This document shows, piece by piece, positions 1 through 8,537 of a stretch of DNA of 64,000 nt (position 1 is the stretch's first letter; each line of letters starts with the position of its first letter). The stretch comes from Baekduia soli (GTDB lineage: Bacteria > Actinomycetota > Thermoleophilia > Solirubrobacterales > Solirubrobacteraceae). The stretch covers positions 806,001-870,000 of the forward strand of contig NZ_CP042430.1 of assembly GCF_007970665.1 (NCBI RefSeq), given 5' to 3'. The notes beneath the pieces were generated by a model. It made no database searches. It worked only from the letters and a program-made list of their open reading frames with translations, and had not been told where the DNA came from. Made by a program: the position numbers and the translations under genes.

Positions 1-807
1 GGGCAGGCGGGTCGCCTGCTTGACGCGCCAGAGCACGTCGAGGTAGGGCACGGCGGGCTTGACCATGACGATGTCGGCCCCCTCGCCGACGTCGAGCAGC
101 ACCTCGCGCAGGGCCTCGTCGCCGTTGGCCGGGTCCATCTGGTAGCTGCGCCGGTCGCCGAAGGCCGGCGTGCTGCCCGCGGCCTCGCGGAACGGCCCGT
201 AGAACGCCGAGGCGAACTTGGCGCTGTAGGCGATGATCGGGGTGTCGGCGAACCCCTCGTCGTCGAGCGCCTCGCGGATGGCGCCGACGCGCCCGTCCAT
301 CATGTCGCTCGGCGCGACGGCGGCCGCGCCGGCGCGCGCGTGCGAGACGGCGGTGCGCCCCAGCAGCTCCAGCGTGGCGTCGTTGTCGACGCTGCCGTCG
401 TCGCGAAGGCGGCCGCAGTGCCCGTGGTCGGTGTACTCGCACAGGCAGACGTCGGTGAGCACGAGCAGCTCGGGGTGCGCGGCGGTGATCGCGCGCACGG
501 CGAGCTGGACGGCCCCCTCGTCGTCCCAGGCGCCGGTGCCGTCGGCGTCCTTGGCGGCGGGGATGCCGAACAGGATGACCGCGGGGATGCCGAGGGCGTG
601 CGCCTCGCCGGCCTCGCGCACCACGGAGTCCAGACCGTGGCGGTCCACGCCGGGCATCGACCCGATCGGCGTGCGGCCCTCCAGGCCCTCCTCCACGAAC
701 AGCGGCAGGACCAGGTCGGAGGGCGCCAGCGTGGTCTCGCGCACGAGGTCGCGCAGGGCGCCGGTGCGGCGCAGGCGGCGCAGACGGGTTCTCGGGAAGG
801 CGGACAT
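1..807 (-). CDS. hemB: Delta-aminolevulinic acid dehydratase (porphobilinogen synthase), C-terminus cut by window edge
   Basis: Condenses two 5-aminolevulinate molecules to porphobilinogen in cytosolic tetrapyrrole synthesis. The frame is open from an ATG at 807 to the left edge, 269 residues of the usual ~325. The zinc-site signature TDVCLCEYTDHGHCG is present with cysteines at about 121, 123 and 131. The two Schiff-base lysines lie in AYSAKFAS (about 197) and MVKPA (about 250). A GAGGGG ribosome site precedes the ATG. It is the last visible gene of the minus-strand run that begins with the AI-2E gene. The cysteines suggest a Zn-dependent rather than Mg-only enzyme (inference from the family). 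Confidence 0.96.
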   Translation of the reverse strand, partial: MSAFPRTRLRRLRRTGALRDLVRETTLAPSDLVLPLFVEEGLEGRTPIGSMPGVDRHGLDSVVREAGEAHALGIPAVILFGIPAAKDADGTGAWDDEGAVQLAVRAITAAHPELLVLTDVCLCEYTDHGHCGRLRDDGSVDNDATLELLGRTAVSHARAGAAAVAPSDMMDGRVGAIREALDDEGFADTPIIAYSAKFASAFYGPFREAAGSTPAFGDRRSYQMDPANGDEALREVLLDVGEGADIVMVKPAVPYLDVLWRVKQATRLP

Positions 808-873
808 GCCCCTCGGAGGGTAGCCCTGCGGGCGTGACCCGCGCCCGCCCGCCCCGGTCCGGGCGCGCCGCGA

Positions 874-1473
874 TCAGCGACCGACCGGCCGGTCGCTGCG
901 CGCCAGCCAGTCCTCGAGCGTCATCGCGAAGATGTCGTGGTCCTCCCAGCGGCCCGCGATGTTGAGGTAGTGCAGGGCTCGGCCCTCACGCCGGAAGCCC
1001 GCCTTCTCCACGACGCGGATCGACCGGATGTTGCGCGGGATGACCGCCGGCTGGACGCGGTGCAGCCCGGCGTGGTCGAACGCGAAGGCGCAGATGAGCT
1101 GCGCGGCCTCCGTGGCGTGCCCGCGCCCGCCCGCCGCGGCGGCCACCCAGTAGCCCAGCGTCGCGTTGCGCCACGCGCCGTGCACCACGTTGCCCAGCGC
1201 GATGCGCCCGATGATCCGGTCGCCGGCCCCGCGGTCCAGGATGGAGAACGCGTAGCCGGTGCCCAGGTCCCAGGCCTCCGCATCGCGACGCAGCGTCTCG
1301 GCCTGGCCGGCGCGGGTGTAGTGGGCCTCGGCGTGCACGGGCTCCCAGGGCTGGGTGTGCTCGCGGTTGGCGGCCACGGCGGCCGCGTACTCGTCGACGT
1401 CGGCGGTGCTCAGCGGGCGGATGGCGGTCGTCCGGCCGTCGAGCCGGATGCGCGGGGGGACGTGGCCGAGCAC
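874..1473 (-). CDS. GNAT N-acetyltransferase, RimJ/RimL type
   Basis: 199 residues with a GTG start. Predicted to transfer acetyl from acetyl-CoA to an N-terminal or small-molecule amine. Family features are the early TAIRPLSTADVDEY strand, the central GRIALGNVVHGAWRNATLGYWV stretch, and the GRGHATEA acetyl-CoA loop near residue 115. These are followed by NIRSIRVVEKAGFRREG, typical of ribosomal-protein acetyltransferases. It follows the ABC permease by 26 bp and is probably cotranscribed. No clear ribosome site precedes the GTG, so the start is uncertain. The substrate cannot be told; RimJ-like is only a family assignment. Confidence 0.85.
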   Translation of the reverse strand: MLGHVPPRIRLDGRTTAIRPLSTADVDEYAAAVAANREHTQPWEPVHAEAHYTRAGQAETLRRDAEAWDLGTGYAFSILDRGAGDRIIGRIALGNVVHGAWRNATLGYWVAAAAGGRGHATEAAQLICAFAFDHAGLHRVQPAVIPRNIRSIRVVEKAGFRREGRALHYLNIAGRWEDHDIFAMTLEDWLARSDRPVGR

Positions 1474-1499
1474 GCCGCGAACGTAGCAGCGGGCGCGCG

Positions 1500-2855
1500 T
1501 CAGGCGAAGCGCTGCAGCCCGAGACGCGCGACGACCGCCCAGCCGGCCACGAGGGCGGCCAGATGCGCCAGCGCGCCGCCCAGACCGCCGGCGCCGTTGA
1601 CCGCGGCGTCCACGGCGTCCAGCGACGCCCGGAAGGGGAAGAGCGCCGAGACCACCCGCAGCACGTCGAAGAGCCCCGGCGCCACCGTCCCGCTGGGCAC
1701 GAGGGCCAGGAACGCGATGGGCAGCGCGAGCAGGATGGCCAGCAGCGACGCGACACGGACCTCGCGGGCCAGCGCGCCGATGGCGGTCCCCAGGGCGCCG
1801 AACGCCAGCCCCCCGGCCGCCAGCGCGACGACCCAGAGCCCGAACCGCCCCCAGTCCAGCGACACGAAGATCGACACGCCGGCCGTCATGACCAGCGTCG
1901 CCGCCGCCGCGCAGGCCGCCGACAGCAGGACCTTCTCGGCCAGCAGCGCCCAGCGCGACACGAGCCCGCGCACGAGCCGGGCGAACGCGTGCTCCTCGCG
2001 CTCGAGGGCGAGCATGCCGGCGGCGAGCAGCACGCAGACGAGCATGAGCGACAGCGTGACCGCCACGGACACCGCGTAGGCGTCCAGCGGCGTGCGGCGG
2101 CCCCGCACGATCTGGCGGTCGACCCGCACGGGCGTCCCGAGCGAGCTCAGCACGGCGCCGGACAGGTCGAGGTTGTCGATGGCCAGGCCCGCGAACGTCG
2201 AGACGCGCTGCAGCGCCGCGCGATCGGGCGAGCCCCGCGGCGTGCGGGTGAGCACGGAGTCGATGAGCGCCTTGGACCGCTTGAGGCCCAGGATCTCGAA
2301 GTCCTTGCCCAGGATGGAGAACGACCCGCCCGAGAGCAGGATGTCCAGGTAGCCCCCGGTGATCTCGGTCAGCTTGCCCGTGACCGCCCGGTTGAGGTCG
2401 CCGACGCGGGCGTCGATCGTGGACTCCACGAACTGCTGCTTGACCGGGTCCTCGGCGTTGTAGAGGACCTGCACCGTGGGCTTGGGCCCGGTCCCCGACA
2501 GCGAGATCTCCTGCTGGAGGCGCTGGACGAGGTCGCGCGGCACGATGATCGCCGCGAGCACGTCGCCGTCGGCGACCTTCCGGCGCGCCTCGGCGCGGCT
2601 GTGGACGGTGACGGGGTCGATGGACTGGAACAGGCGCCGGGCGTAGTCGCGCGGGTCGACCTTCGTGCCGCCGACCGACACCTGCCCCGAGGATGGCGGC
2701 AGCTCGTTGAGGACGGCGACGCGCGGCTTGCCCGGGCCCTTGGACAGCGCGAGGCCGATGAGCACCGCGATGAGCACCGGGTAGGCGACCAGCAGCGTCA
2801 CCAGCAGCGGCGAGCGGCGCAGGATCCGCAGATCCTTGAGCAGCAGGAACCGCAC
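1500..2855 (-). CDS. ABC-2 type transporter permease
   Basis: 451-residue membrane subunit of an exporter. One N-terminal membrane segment (about 18-38) is followed by a soluble domain of about 220 residues, then five to six C-terminal membrane segments (from about 262). This is the layout of ABC-2/YhgE-like permeases. The start is a GTG four bases beyond the stop of the ATPase gene, so the two subunits are translationally linked. The exported substrate cannot be read from the sequence. The large extracytoplasmic domain recalls sodium/drug or lipid exporters (family-level inference only). Confidence 0.85.
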   Translation of the reverse strand: MRFLLLKDLRILRRSPLLVTLLVAYPVLIAVLIGLALSKGPGKPRVAVLNELPPSSGQVSVGGTKVDPRDYARRLFQSIDPVTVHSRAEARRKVADGDVLAAIIVPRDLVQRLQQEISLSGTGPKPTVQVLYNAEDPVKQQFVESTIDARVGDLNRAVTGKLTEITGGYLDILLSGGSFSILGKDFEILGLKRSKALIDSVLTRTPRGSPDRAALQRVSTFAGLAIDNLDLSGAVLSSLGTPVRVDRQIVRGRRTPLDAYAVSVAVTLSLMLVCVLLAAGMLALEREEHAFARLVRGLVSRWALLAEKVLLSAACAAAATLVMTAGVSIFVSLDWGRFGLWVVALAAGGLAFGALGTAIGALAREVRVASLLAILLALPIAFLALVPSGTVAPGLFDVLRVVSALFPFRASLDAVDAAVNGAGGLGGALAHLAALVAGWAVVARLGLQRFA

Positions 2856-2858
2856 GGG

Positions 2859-3587
2859 TCAGTGGCCCCGCTCGTGCAGGAAGCGGACGAAGGCCGCCTC
2901 GAGGTCGCGCCGGCCCTCCGCGTCGTCGACGGCCTCGTGCAGCGCGGCGGGCGTGCCCTCGAACAGCAGCTCGCCGTCGGCCAGGACGAGCACGCGGTCG
3001 GCGTAGCGCTCGGCCTCCCCGACGTTGTGGGTCGTGAAGATCACGGCCGTGCCGCCGCGTGCGAGCGCTCCGACGAACTCCCAGAGGCGCGCGCGCTGGC
3101 GCGGGTCCAGCGACGAGGAGGGCTCATCGAGCAGCAGCACGTCGGGGTCGGCCAGCAGCCCGACCGCGATGTTCACGCGCTGGCGGTTGCCGCCCGACAG
3201 CGTGCCGAGCTCGTCGCCGGCGCGGTCGCGCAGGCCCGTCTGGTCCAGCATGCGGGCGACGACCGCCCCGGGGTCGGCCACGCGCTCCAGGCGCGCGAAC
3301 AGCGCGAGGTTCTCGGCGACGGAGAGCTTGGCGTACACCGCCGGCTGCTGGGGCACCCAGCCGACGTCGCGCGGGTCCCGGCTCACGTCGCCCGAGGTCG
3401 GGCGCAGCACCCCGCCCAGGATCGACAGCAGCGTCGTCTTGCCCGCGCCGTTGGGCCCGATGATCGCGATCGTCTCGCCCGCGGCGGCCTGGAAGGTGAT
3501 CCCGCGCAGCGCCTCGCGGTCGCCGAAGCGCCGGGTGACGTCCCGCGCGGCCAGCGCGGGGACGGCCTGCGCCTGCGCTGCGCTCAC
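2859..3587 (-). CDS. ABC transporter ATP-binding protein
   Basis: 242 residues from a GTG at 3587 that overlaps the zinc-ribbon stop in a GTGA. A longer in-frame ATG at 3680 exists but would overlap the upstream gene by 97 bases. Walker A GPNGAGKTT lies near residue 40, the signature LSGGNRQRVN near 130 (N replaces the usual Q), Walker B VLLLDEPS near 150, and the switch histidine in FTTHNVGEAE. It powers the permease encoded immediately downstream. The short spacing of AI-2E, zinc-ribbon, ATPase and permease genes implies one operon. Confidence 0.92.
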   Translation of the reverse strand: MSAAQAQAVPALAARDVTRRFGDREALRGITFQAAAGETIAIIGPNGAGKTTLLSILGGVLRPTSGDVSRDPRDVGWVPQQPAVYAKLSVAENLALFARLERVADPGAVVARMLDQTGLRDRAGDELGTLSGGNRQRVNIAVGLLADPDVLLLDEPSSSLDPRQRARLWEFVGALARGGTAVIFTTHNVGEAERYADRVLVLADGELLFEGTPAALHEAVDDAEGRRDLEAAFVRFLHERGH

Positions 3588-3736
3588 CGGGGCGAGGCCA
3601 CTTCGGTGGGCTGGAGCTCCGCGCCGCAGGTCCGGCAGAAGCTGTCGCGCCGTGCCGGCGACGCGCCGCACTCCGGACATCGCGCCGGCGCGGGCCGCGG
3701 GCGCTCCGGCCCGCCCGCGATCGCCAGCGGGCTCAT
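3584..3736 (-). CDS. Small zinc-ribbon protein (50 residues)
   Basis: A tiny gene read as MSPLAIAGGPERPRP followed by two CxxC knuckles: CPECGAS and, eleven residues after the second cysteine, CRTCGAEL. This is a classic four-cysteine zinc ribbon as in DUF7577 or double-zinc-ribbon stubs. Its ATG overlaps the AI-2E stop (ATGA), and its TGA overlaps the GTG of the ATPase gene (GTGA). Two translational couplings in a row make it very likely to be expressed. Function unknown; it could be a regulatory or assembly partner of the adjacent ABC exporter (inference from position). Confidence 0.82.
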   Translation of the reverse strand: MSPLAIAGGPERPRPAPARCPECGASPARRDSFCRTCGAELQPTEVASPR

Positions 3737-4905
3737 CGTCCCCACGGCTCGAGCACGAGGTGGCGCCGCAGGTAGACGACGGTCTCGCGCAGCATCGCGG
3801 CGATCGGCAGCGACAGCAGCGCGCCGAGGAAGCCGTAGGCCTCCCCGCCGAGCAGCAGCGCGAAGATGACCAGCAGCGGGTTGATCCGCAGGGTGTGGCC
3901 GAAGATGTAGGGGGCGACGACGTGGCCCTCGAGCTGCTGCAGCGCCGTGAAGAAGATCGCCAGCCACACGGCGGTCAGCGGGTCCTGGATGAGCGCGACG
4001 ACGAGCGGCGGCAGCGCGCCCAGGAACGGCCCGATGAACGGCACGAGCTCCATGAAGCCGAACCACGCGCCGAACGCGAACGCGTAGGTCCCGCCGTCGG
4101 GGAACACGCCGGTGATGCCGAACACCCACATGCCCAGGCCCGCGCCGCAGCCCATCGCGATGCTGAAGAGCGTCTGGCCGCGCAGGTAGCCGCCGACGGC
4201 GCGCTGGATGCGCGTCGGGAAGTCGTCGGCGGGGGTGCCGTCGCCGGGCGGCATCACGCGGCGCACGATCGCCCCGATGCGCTCGCCGTAGATGAGCATG
4301 TAGACCGACAGCACGATCACGAGCAGCAGCCCGAGCCCGGTCGTCACGACGCTCTTGAGGATCTGCGTGCCGAAGTTGACGATGTCGCTCGTGCCGCCGA
4401 CGACCTTCTCCTGCAGCGTCTGCAACGCGGTCTCGCCCTGGCGCTTGACCTCGATGTTGACGCCCTTGCGGTCGAAGTAGGCCTGCAGGTCGGCCAGGCG
4501 GCTGTTGGCGTCGTCGATGATCCGCGGCACGTCGTCGCCGAAGCGCTGGGCCTGGTCGGCGACGGGGTTGGCCAGCAGCACGCCCACCCCGCCGACCACG
4601 AGGACCAGCCCGACGTAGACGGCCAGGATGGCCAGGCCGCGCGGCAGGCGGCGGGCCTGCAGGAACGACACGATCGGATTGAGGATGAGCGCCACGATCC
4701 CGGCGATCGTGAACGCCAGGAGCACGACCCCGGCGGCCCGGGCCACGAAGAACACCGCGATGACCAGCAGCGGCAGCGCCACGAGCTGGATCCACCGGGG
4801 CACGACGACCTTCTCGGGCGCCGCCGGCCCGGCCGGCGGCTGCTCGTCGAGCGGGTCCTGCTCCTCCCAGTCGGCCTCGGTGGTGGGTGGCTCGGTGCTG
4901 CTCAT
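3733..4905 (-). CDS. AI-2E family transporter (PerM-like membrane protein)
   Basis: 390 residues. A proline- and acid-rich N-terminus is followed by about eight membrane segments in the arrangement of the AI-2E/UPF0118 family. Hydrophobic pairs flank a periplasmic amphipathic stretch (about 100-150), with FGMELVPFIGPFLGA-like motifs near 265 (here FMELVPFIGPFLGALPP). Family members are permeases or ion/H+ exporters; few have proven substrates. It heads the minus-strand operon, divergent from the YmdB-type gene with only 26 bp between start codons. Confidence 0.9.
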   Translation of the reverse strand: MSSTEPPTTEADWEEQDPLDEQPPAGPAAPEKVVVPRWIQLVALPLLVIAVFFVARAAGVVLLAFTIAGIVALILNPIVSFLQARRLPRGLAILAVYVGLVLVVGGVGVLLANPVADQAQRFGDDVPRIIDDANSRLADLQAYFDRKGVNIEVKRQGETALQTLQEKVVGGTSDIVNFGTQILKSVVTTGLGLLLVIVLSVYMLIYGERIGAIVRRVMPPGDGTPADDFPTRIQRAVGGYLRGQTLFSIAMGCGAGLGMWVFGITGVFPDGGTYAFAFGAWFGFMELVPFIGPFLGALPPLVVALIQDPLTAVWLAIFFTALQQLEGHVVAPYIFGHTLRINPLLVIFALLLGGEAYGFLGALLSLPIAAMLRETVVYLRRHLVLEPWGR

Positions 4906-4923
4906 CTCTGGAGTCCGCCAGAG
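4906..4923. repeat. 6-bp inverted repeat in the divergent AI-2E/ymdB gap
   Basis: CTCTGG and CCAGAG separated by six bases fill most of the 26-bp gap between two divergent start codons. It could be an operator seen by both genes, or an RNA hairpin at the 5' end of either mRNA. Nothing further supports either role. Confidence 0.35.
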
Positions 4924-4931
4924 TATGCGAC

Positions 4932-5750
4932 GTGCCAGCGGCCCCGACCATCCTGTTCGTCGGCGACGTCGTCGGGGGCCTGGGCCGCCGGACGCTGCTC
5001 GGCCTGCTCCCCGAGCTGCGTCGCCGCCACGAGCCCACGTTCGTCGTCGTCAACGGCGAGAACATCGCCGGCGGCCTCGGGATCACGCCCAAGCTGGCCG
5101 ACGAGCTGCTCGCGGCGGGCGTCGACGCGATCACGCTGGGCAACCACACCTACCGGCGCGCGGAGATCAACGGCTACCTCGACAGCGGCAAGCCGATCGT
5201 GCGCCCGGCCAACTACCTGACGACCCAGCCCGGCCGCGGCTCGTGCGTCGTGGAGCGCGACGGGATCCGGCTCGGTGTCGTCAACCTCAGCGGCAACGTC
5301 TTCCTGCGGGCCGGCCGGGTCGCGTTCCTGGAGATCGACACGGTCCTCGCCGAGCTGGAGGGCAAGGTCGACCACGTCCTCGTCGACTTCCATGCGGAGG
5401 CCACGAGCGAGAAGGTCGCCATGGGCTGGTACCTCGACGGGCGCGTCACCGCCGTCGTGGGCACCCACACCCACGTGCCGACCGCCGACGCGCGGGTCCT
5501 GCCCGGCGGGACGGCCTACATCTCCGACGTCGGGATGACCGGGCCGCGCGGCGGGGTCATCGGCGTCAAGAAGGAGCAGGCCATCGCGTCGCTGCGCACG
5601 CACATGAACGTGCGCTTCGAGACCAGCGAGGACGACCCATGGCTCATGGGGGTGGTCATCCGGGCGGCGGAGCGGCCGATGCAGGCCGAGGCGATCGAGC
5701 AAGTGCTGCAACCGTGGCGGCCAGCGCCGCAAGCAGCAGGGCGTTCCTGA
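4932..5750 (+). CDS. YmdB/TIGR00282 family metallophosphoesterase
   Basis: 272 residues from a GTG. An in-frame ATG at 4887 lies inside the divergent gene and is less likely. The dimetal phosphoesterase motifs are in order: GDVVG (about 10), NGEN (about 42), GNHTY (about 74), DFHAEATSEK (about 155) and GTHTHVPTAD (about 178). Family members hydrolyse 2',3'-cyclic nucleotides and, in Bacillus, influence biofilm and motility choices. The 3' end overlaps the convergent GT87-like gene by 95 bases. No classical ribosome site is near the GTG, so leaderless translation is possible. Confidence 0.9.
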   Translation: MPAAPTILFVGDVVGGLGRRTLLGLLPELRRRHEPTFVVVNGENIAGGLGITPKLADELLAAGVDAITLGNHTYRRAEINGYLDSGKPIVRPANYLTTQPGRGSCVVERDGIRLGVVNLSGNVFLRAGRVAFLEIDTVLAELEGKVDHVLVDFHAEATSEKVAMGWYLDGRVTAVVGTHTHVPTADARVLPGGTAYISDVGMTGPRGGVIGVKKEQAIASLRTHMNVRFETSEDDPWLMGVVIRAAERPMQAEAIEQVLQPWRPAPQAAGRS

Positions 5751-6873
5751 CGGCCACCGCGCCCACGGCCCAGTCGTGCTGGAAGACGATGTCGAAGTAG
5801 CGCGAGGGGAACCACACCTGCGTCAGCGCCGACGCCGCGGCCACGCACGCCGGCCCGACCCACGCGCCGCGCGCGGCGACGACCGCGGCCGGCGGCAGCA
5901 TCCAGCACAGGTACTGCGGCGAGAGGACCTTGCCCAGCGCCACGAACGCGACCGTCACGCCGAAGGCCGCCAGGAGCAGATCGCGGTCGGTCCGCCGGCG
6001 GTGGGCCAGCGCGAGGAGCACGAGCCCGACGACCCCCAGCGCGAGCGTCGTGCCGGTCAGCACGACCCCGGCCGGGCCGCCGGCCAGGCCGTTGGACTTG
6101 AAGCGGTCCTCGAGCACGGGATGGCCCGTGACGTGCGTGCCGCCGACGGCCTCCAGGATGCTGGCCGCCGTGGACTCGATCTGCACCGGGCGGTCCAGGT
6201 GGAAGCGCACCATGACCGACGGGAAGCCGCCCAGGACGGCGAACGGCACGCCGATCGCCAGCGCGACGACCACGAACACGGCGGCGCCGCGCACCGCCGC
6301 GCGGCCCTCGCCGCGGCCCACGAGCCAGACGAGCACGACGGCGCCGACGGCCGCCGGCCAGAGCTTGGCCATCGTCCCGATCGCCAACAGCGCCGCCGCG
6401 CCCTCCACCCCCCCGCGGGGGCGGGCGACGACGAGCGCCAGGGCGACCATCGTCAGCGCCGCGGGCAGCAGGTCCAGGTGGGTGCGCACGAGCGCGCCCG
6501 CGAGGACGGGGAGCGCCACGGTCAGCCACCCGGCCACCGGGCCGCCGAGGCTCCAGGCCGCGAGCTGGCCGGCGATCGCGCAGCCCAGCATGAGCAGCGA
6601 CATCTGTGTCTCGTCGCCGCCCACGAGCCAGATCGGCGCCAGCGCGACCGGCGGGTACTCGAACGAGAAGTCGCGGAACGGGACCAGGCCGCTGTGGAGC
6701 AGGTCGTGGTACTGGGCGTAGAGGTACAGGTCGCTGACGCGGGTGTCGCTCAGCGGGCCGTGGTTGGTGACCACGAGCCAGACGACGCCGAGCGCCAGGA
6801 CGCTGAGCGCTACGCCGGGTCGGGGACGCGATAGCGCGCGAAGAGCGCGACGGCCAGGAATGGGAAGAACCAC
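5656..6873 (-). CDS. GT87-like (DUF2029) polyprenol-phosphate glycosyltransferase, membrane protein
   Basis: 405 residues with about ten hydrophobic segments. An early loop after the first membrane helix carries HGPLSDTRVSDLYLYAQYH, matching the acidic first-loop signature of GT-C mannosyltransferases, and FSFEYPPVALAP follows, typical of DUF2029/GT87. Predicted to use polyprenyl-phosphate sugar on the outer membrane face for lipoglycan or arabinan-like polymer synthesis (family inference). The ATG at 6873 lies 64 bases inside the upstream gene, and a later start is possible. The 3' end overlaps the convergent ymdB-like gene. Confidence 0.8.
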   Translation of the reverse strand: MVLPIPGRRALRALSRPRPGVALSVLALGVVWLVVTNHGPLSDTRVSDLYLYAQYHDLLHSGLVPFRDFSFEYPPVALAPIWLVGGDETQMSLLMLGCAIAGQLAAWSLGGPVAGWLTVALPVLAGALVRTHLDLLPAALTMVALALVVARPRGGVEGAAALLAIGTMAKLWPAAVGAVVLVWLVGRGEGRAAVRGAAVFVVVALAIGVPFAVLGGFPSVMVRFHLDRPVQIESTAASILEAVGGTHVTGHPVLEDRFKSNGLAGGPAGVVLTGTTLALGVVGLVLLALAHRRRTDRDLLLAAFGVTVAFVALGKVLSPQYLCWMLPPAAVVAARGAWVGPACVAAASALTQVWFPSRYFDIVFQHDWAVGAVAVRNALLLAALAATVAALARSPRPASAAPPPG

Positions 6874-8537
6874 ACGAGGTAGAGGTAGAACCAGTAGGTG
6901 ACGCCGAGCTGCAGCCCGATGACCACGGCGGCCGCCATCGCGGCCAGCCCGACCATGTCGCGCCGGCGCGGGACGAGCGCCGCGCCGACCGCGATGAGCA
7001 CCGCGACGACCTGCCAGGCGTGCTGCAGCGTGACGAGGTCGTACAGCCCCCAGATCGAGAACGGGGCGCCGCGCGAGGCCTGGAAGGCGATCGTGCGGTC
7101 ATAGATGGTGTGCAGCGGCTCGCCGCGCAGCAGGATCGGCAGCCAGACCAGCGCGCTCACGGCGACCAGCGACGCGGTGAACGTCGCGACGATCCGCCGC
7201 CAGGTCCCGCGGCGCGCGCCGTGCATGGCCAGCAGCGGCACGAGCGCCAGCCCCGCGAGCTTGGAGAACCCGGCGAGCGCCGCGACCGCGCCACGCGACG
7301 CGGGCGACGAGGCCACCAGCAGGACGAGCGCCGCGAGCGCGGCCACCAGCCCGTCGTTGCTGTTGCAGTTCAGGACGTAGAGCGAGAACGGCCACGCCGT
7401 CCACGCGTAGGCCAGCACGACGCCCAGGCCCGGGCCGCGGATCCGCCGCCCGGCCAGGAAGAGGAGCAGGATCGTCAGCAGGTCGAACGCGATCGCCGCG
7501 GCGTGGGCCGCGGGGAGGCTGTCCCAGCGCCCGCTCCAGGGCAGGGCCTGCTCGAACGGCACGTAGGCCTCGTAGGCGAACGGCCCGTAGGTGTCGCCGT
7601 GCTCGTCGTCGGCCGGGAAGTTGTTGTAGAGCTTGGTGCCGTCGACGAGGTGGTCGGCGCCGATCACCCCCGAGTAGCCCACGTCGATGACGTTCGAGCT
7701 CGTGAGGTTCAGCCCGATGCGGAAGCCGACCAGGAAGATGAGCGCCACGACCAGCCACGACGTGCGCACGAGCATCGGCAGCACGGGGCGCTCGCGATCC
7801 TCGTCGCGCCGGCGCAGGCCGATCCACAGCATGCGAGCCAGCAGGTAGGCCAGCAGCGGGGCCACCAGCGGGACCGACACGTCGAGGTTGGCGTCGTTGA
7901 AGAACGCCACCGACACCCCGAAGGCGACGAGCACGAGCAGGTCCAGGTGCAGCACCCGCAGCAGGCGGCGGCGGTCGATGAACGGCACCACGAACAGCAC
8001 CGACAGCGGGATCCACACCCACGGCGAGTTGACCTTGCGCCCGAACGCCCCGGGGTAGCCGCGCGCCATCGTCCAGGCGACCTGCGGCCCCGTCCACGCC
8101 TCGAGGATCTGCGCCGAGCGGTCGTCGACGAGGACCTGGGCGATCTCCTTGCGGGCGTCGCCGGTGCCCGGCGTGAACCAGCTCACCTGCCAGCGCGACG
8201 GGCCCTTGAGGAACACCTCGGGCCGCGCGGTGCGGTGCTTGCGCAGCGACGCCTGCACCTTTGCGCTGCGGCCGGCGATCGCCATGGCCTGCAGACCCGT
8301 CAGCCGGTGGTCGGGCGGGCGACCGCCCAGGGTCTGCGGGCGGCTCAGCGCCTCAGGGTCGCTCGGCGCGCGGGGCAGCAACGCCGGGCTGCCGCCCGCC
8401 TCGGTGGTCTGCGTGGTCTGCGGGGTCTGCGCGAGGGCGGCGGGCGCGGCGACAAGGCCGACCAGCGCCGTCGCGGCCAGCAGCGCGGCGCAGATCAGCC
8501 GTCGAACGTCCAGAGCTTGTTCCCGATGAAGTTGCAC
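6810..8537 (-). CDS. Membrane protein with signal peptide, extracytoplasmic domain and GT87-like region
   Basis: 575 residues. A secretion-type N-terminus (hydrophobic about 15-35, ending AALAQ) is followed by a Q/T/P-rich linker and a soluble stretch of about 100 residues. That stretch contains WQVSWFTPGTG and VLVDDRSAQILEAWTG, resembling a PepSY-like fold. About ten membrane helices follow from residue 160. The DGTKLYNNFP and YGPFAYEAYVPFE motifs recall DUF2029/GT87 donor-site loops. It overlaps the GtrA gene at its start and the next GT87-like gene at its end, so all three are probably one unit. Exact reaction unknown. Confidence 0.7.
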   Translation of the reverse strand: MQLHREQALDVRRLICAALLAATALVGLVAAPAALAQTPQTTQTTEAGGSPALLPRAPSDPEALSRPQTLGGRPPDHRLTGLQAMAIAGRSAKVQASLRKHRTARPEVFLKGPSRWQVSWFTPGTGDARKEIAQVLVDDRSAQILEAWTGPQVAWTMARGYPGAFGRKVNSPWVWIPLSVLFVVPFIDRRRLLRVLHLDLLVLVAFGVSVAFFNDANLDVSVPLVAPLLAYLLARMLWIGLRRRDEDRERPVLPMLVRTSWLVVALIFLVGFRIGLNLTSSNVIDVGYSGVIGADHLVDGTKLYNNFPADDEHGDTYGPFAYEAYVPFEQALPWSGRWDSLPAAHAAAIAFDLLTILLLFLAGRRIRGPGLGVVLAYAWTAWPFSLYVLNCNSNDGLVAALAALVLLVASSPASRGAVAALAGFSKLAGLALVPLLAMHGARRGTWRRIVATFTASLVAVSALVWLPILLRGEPLHTIYDRTIAFQASRGAPFSIWGLYDLVTLQHAWQVVAVLIAVGAALVPRRRDMVGLAAMAAAVVIGLQLGVTYWFYLYLVWFFPFLAVALFARYRVPDPA

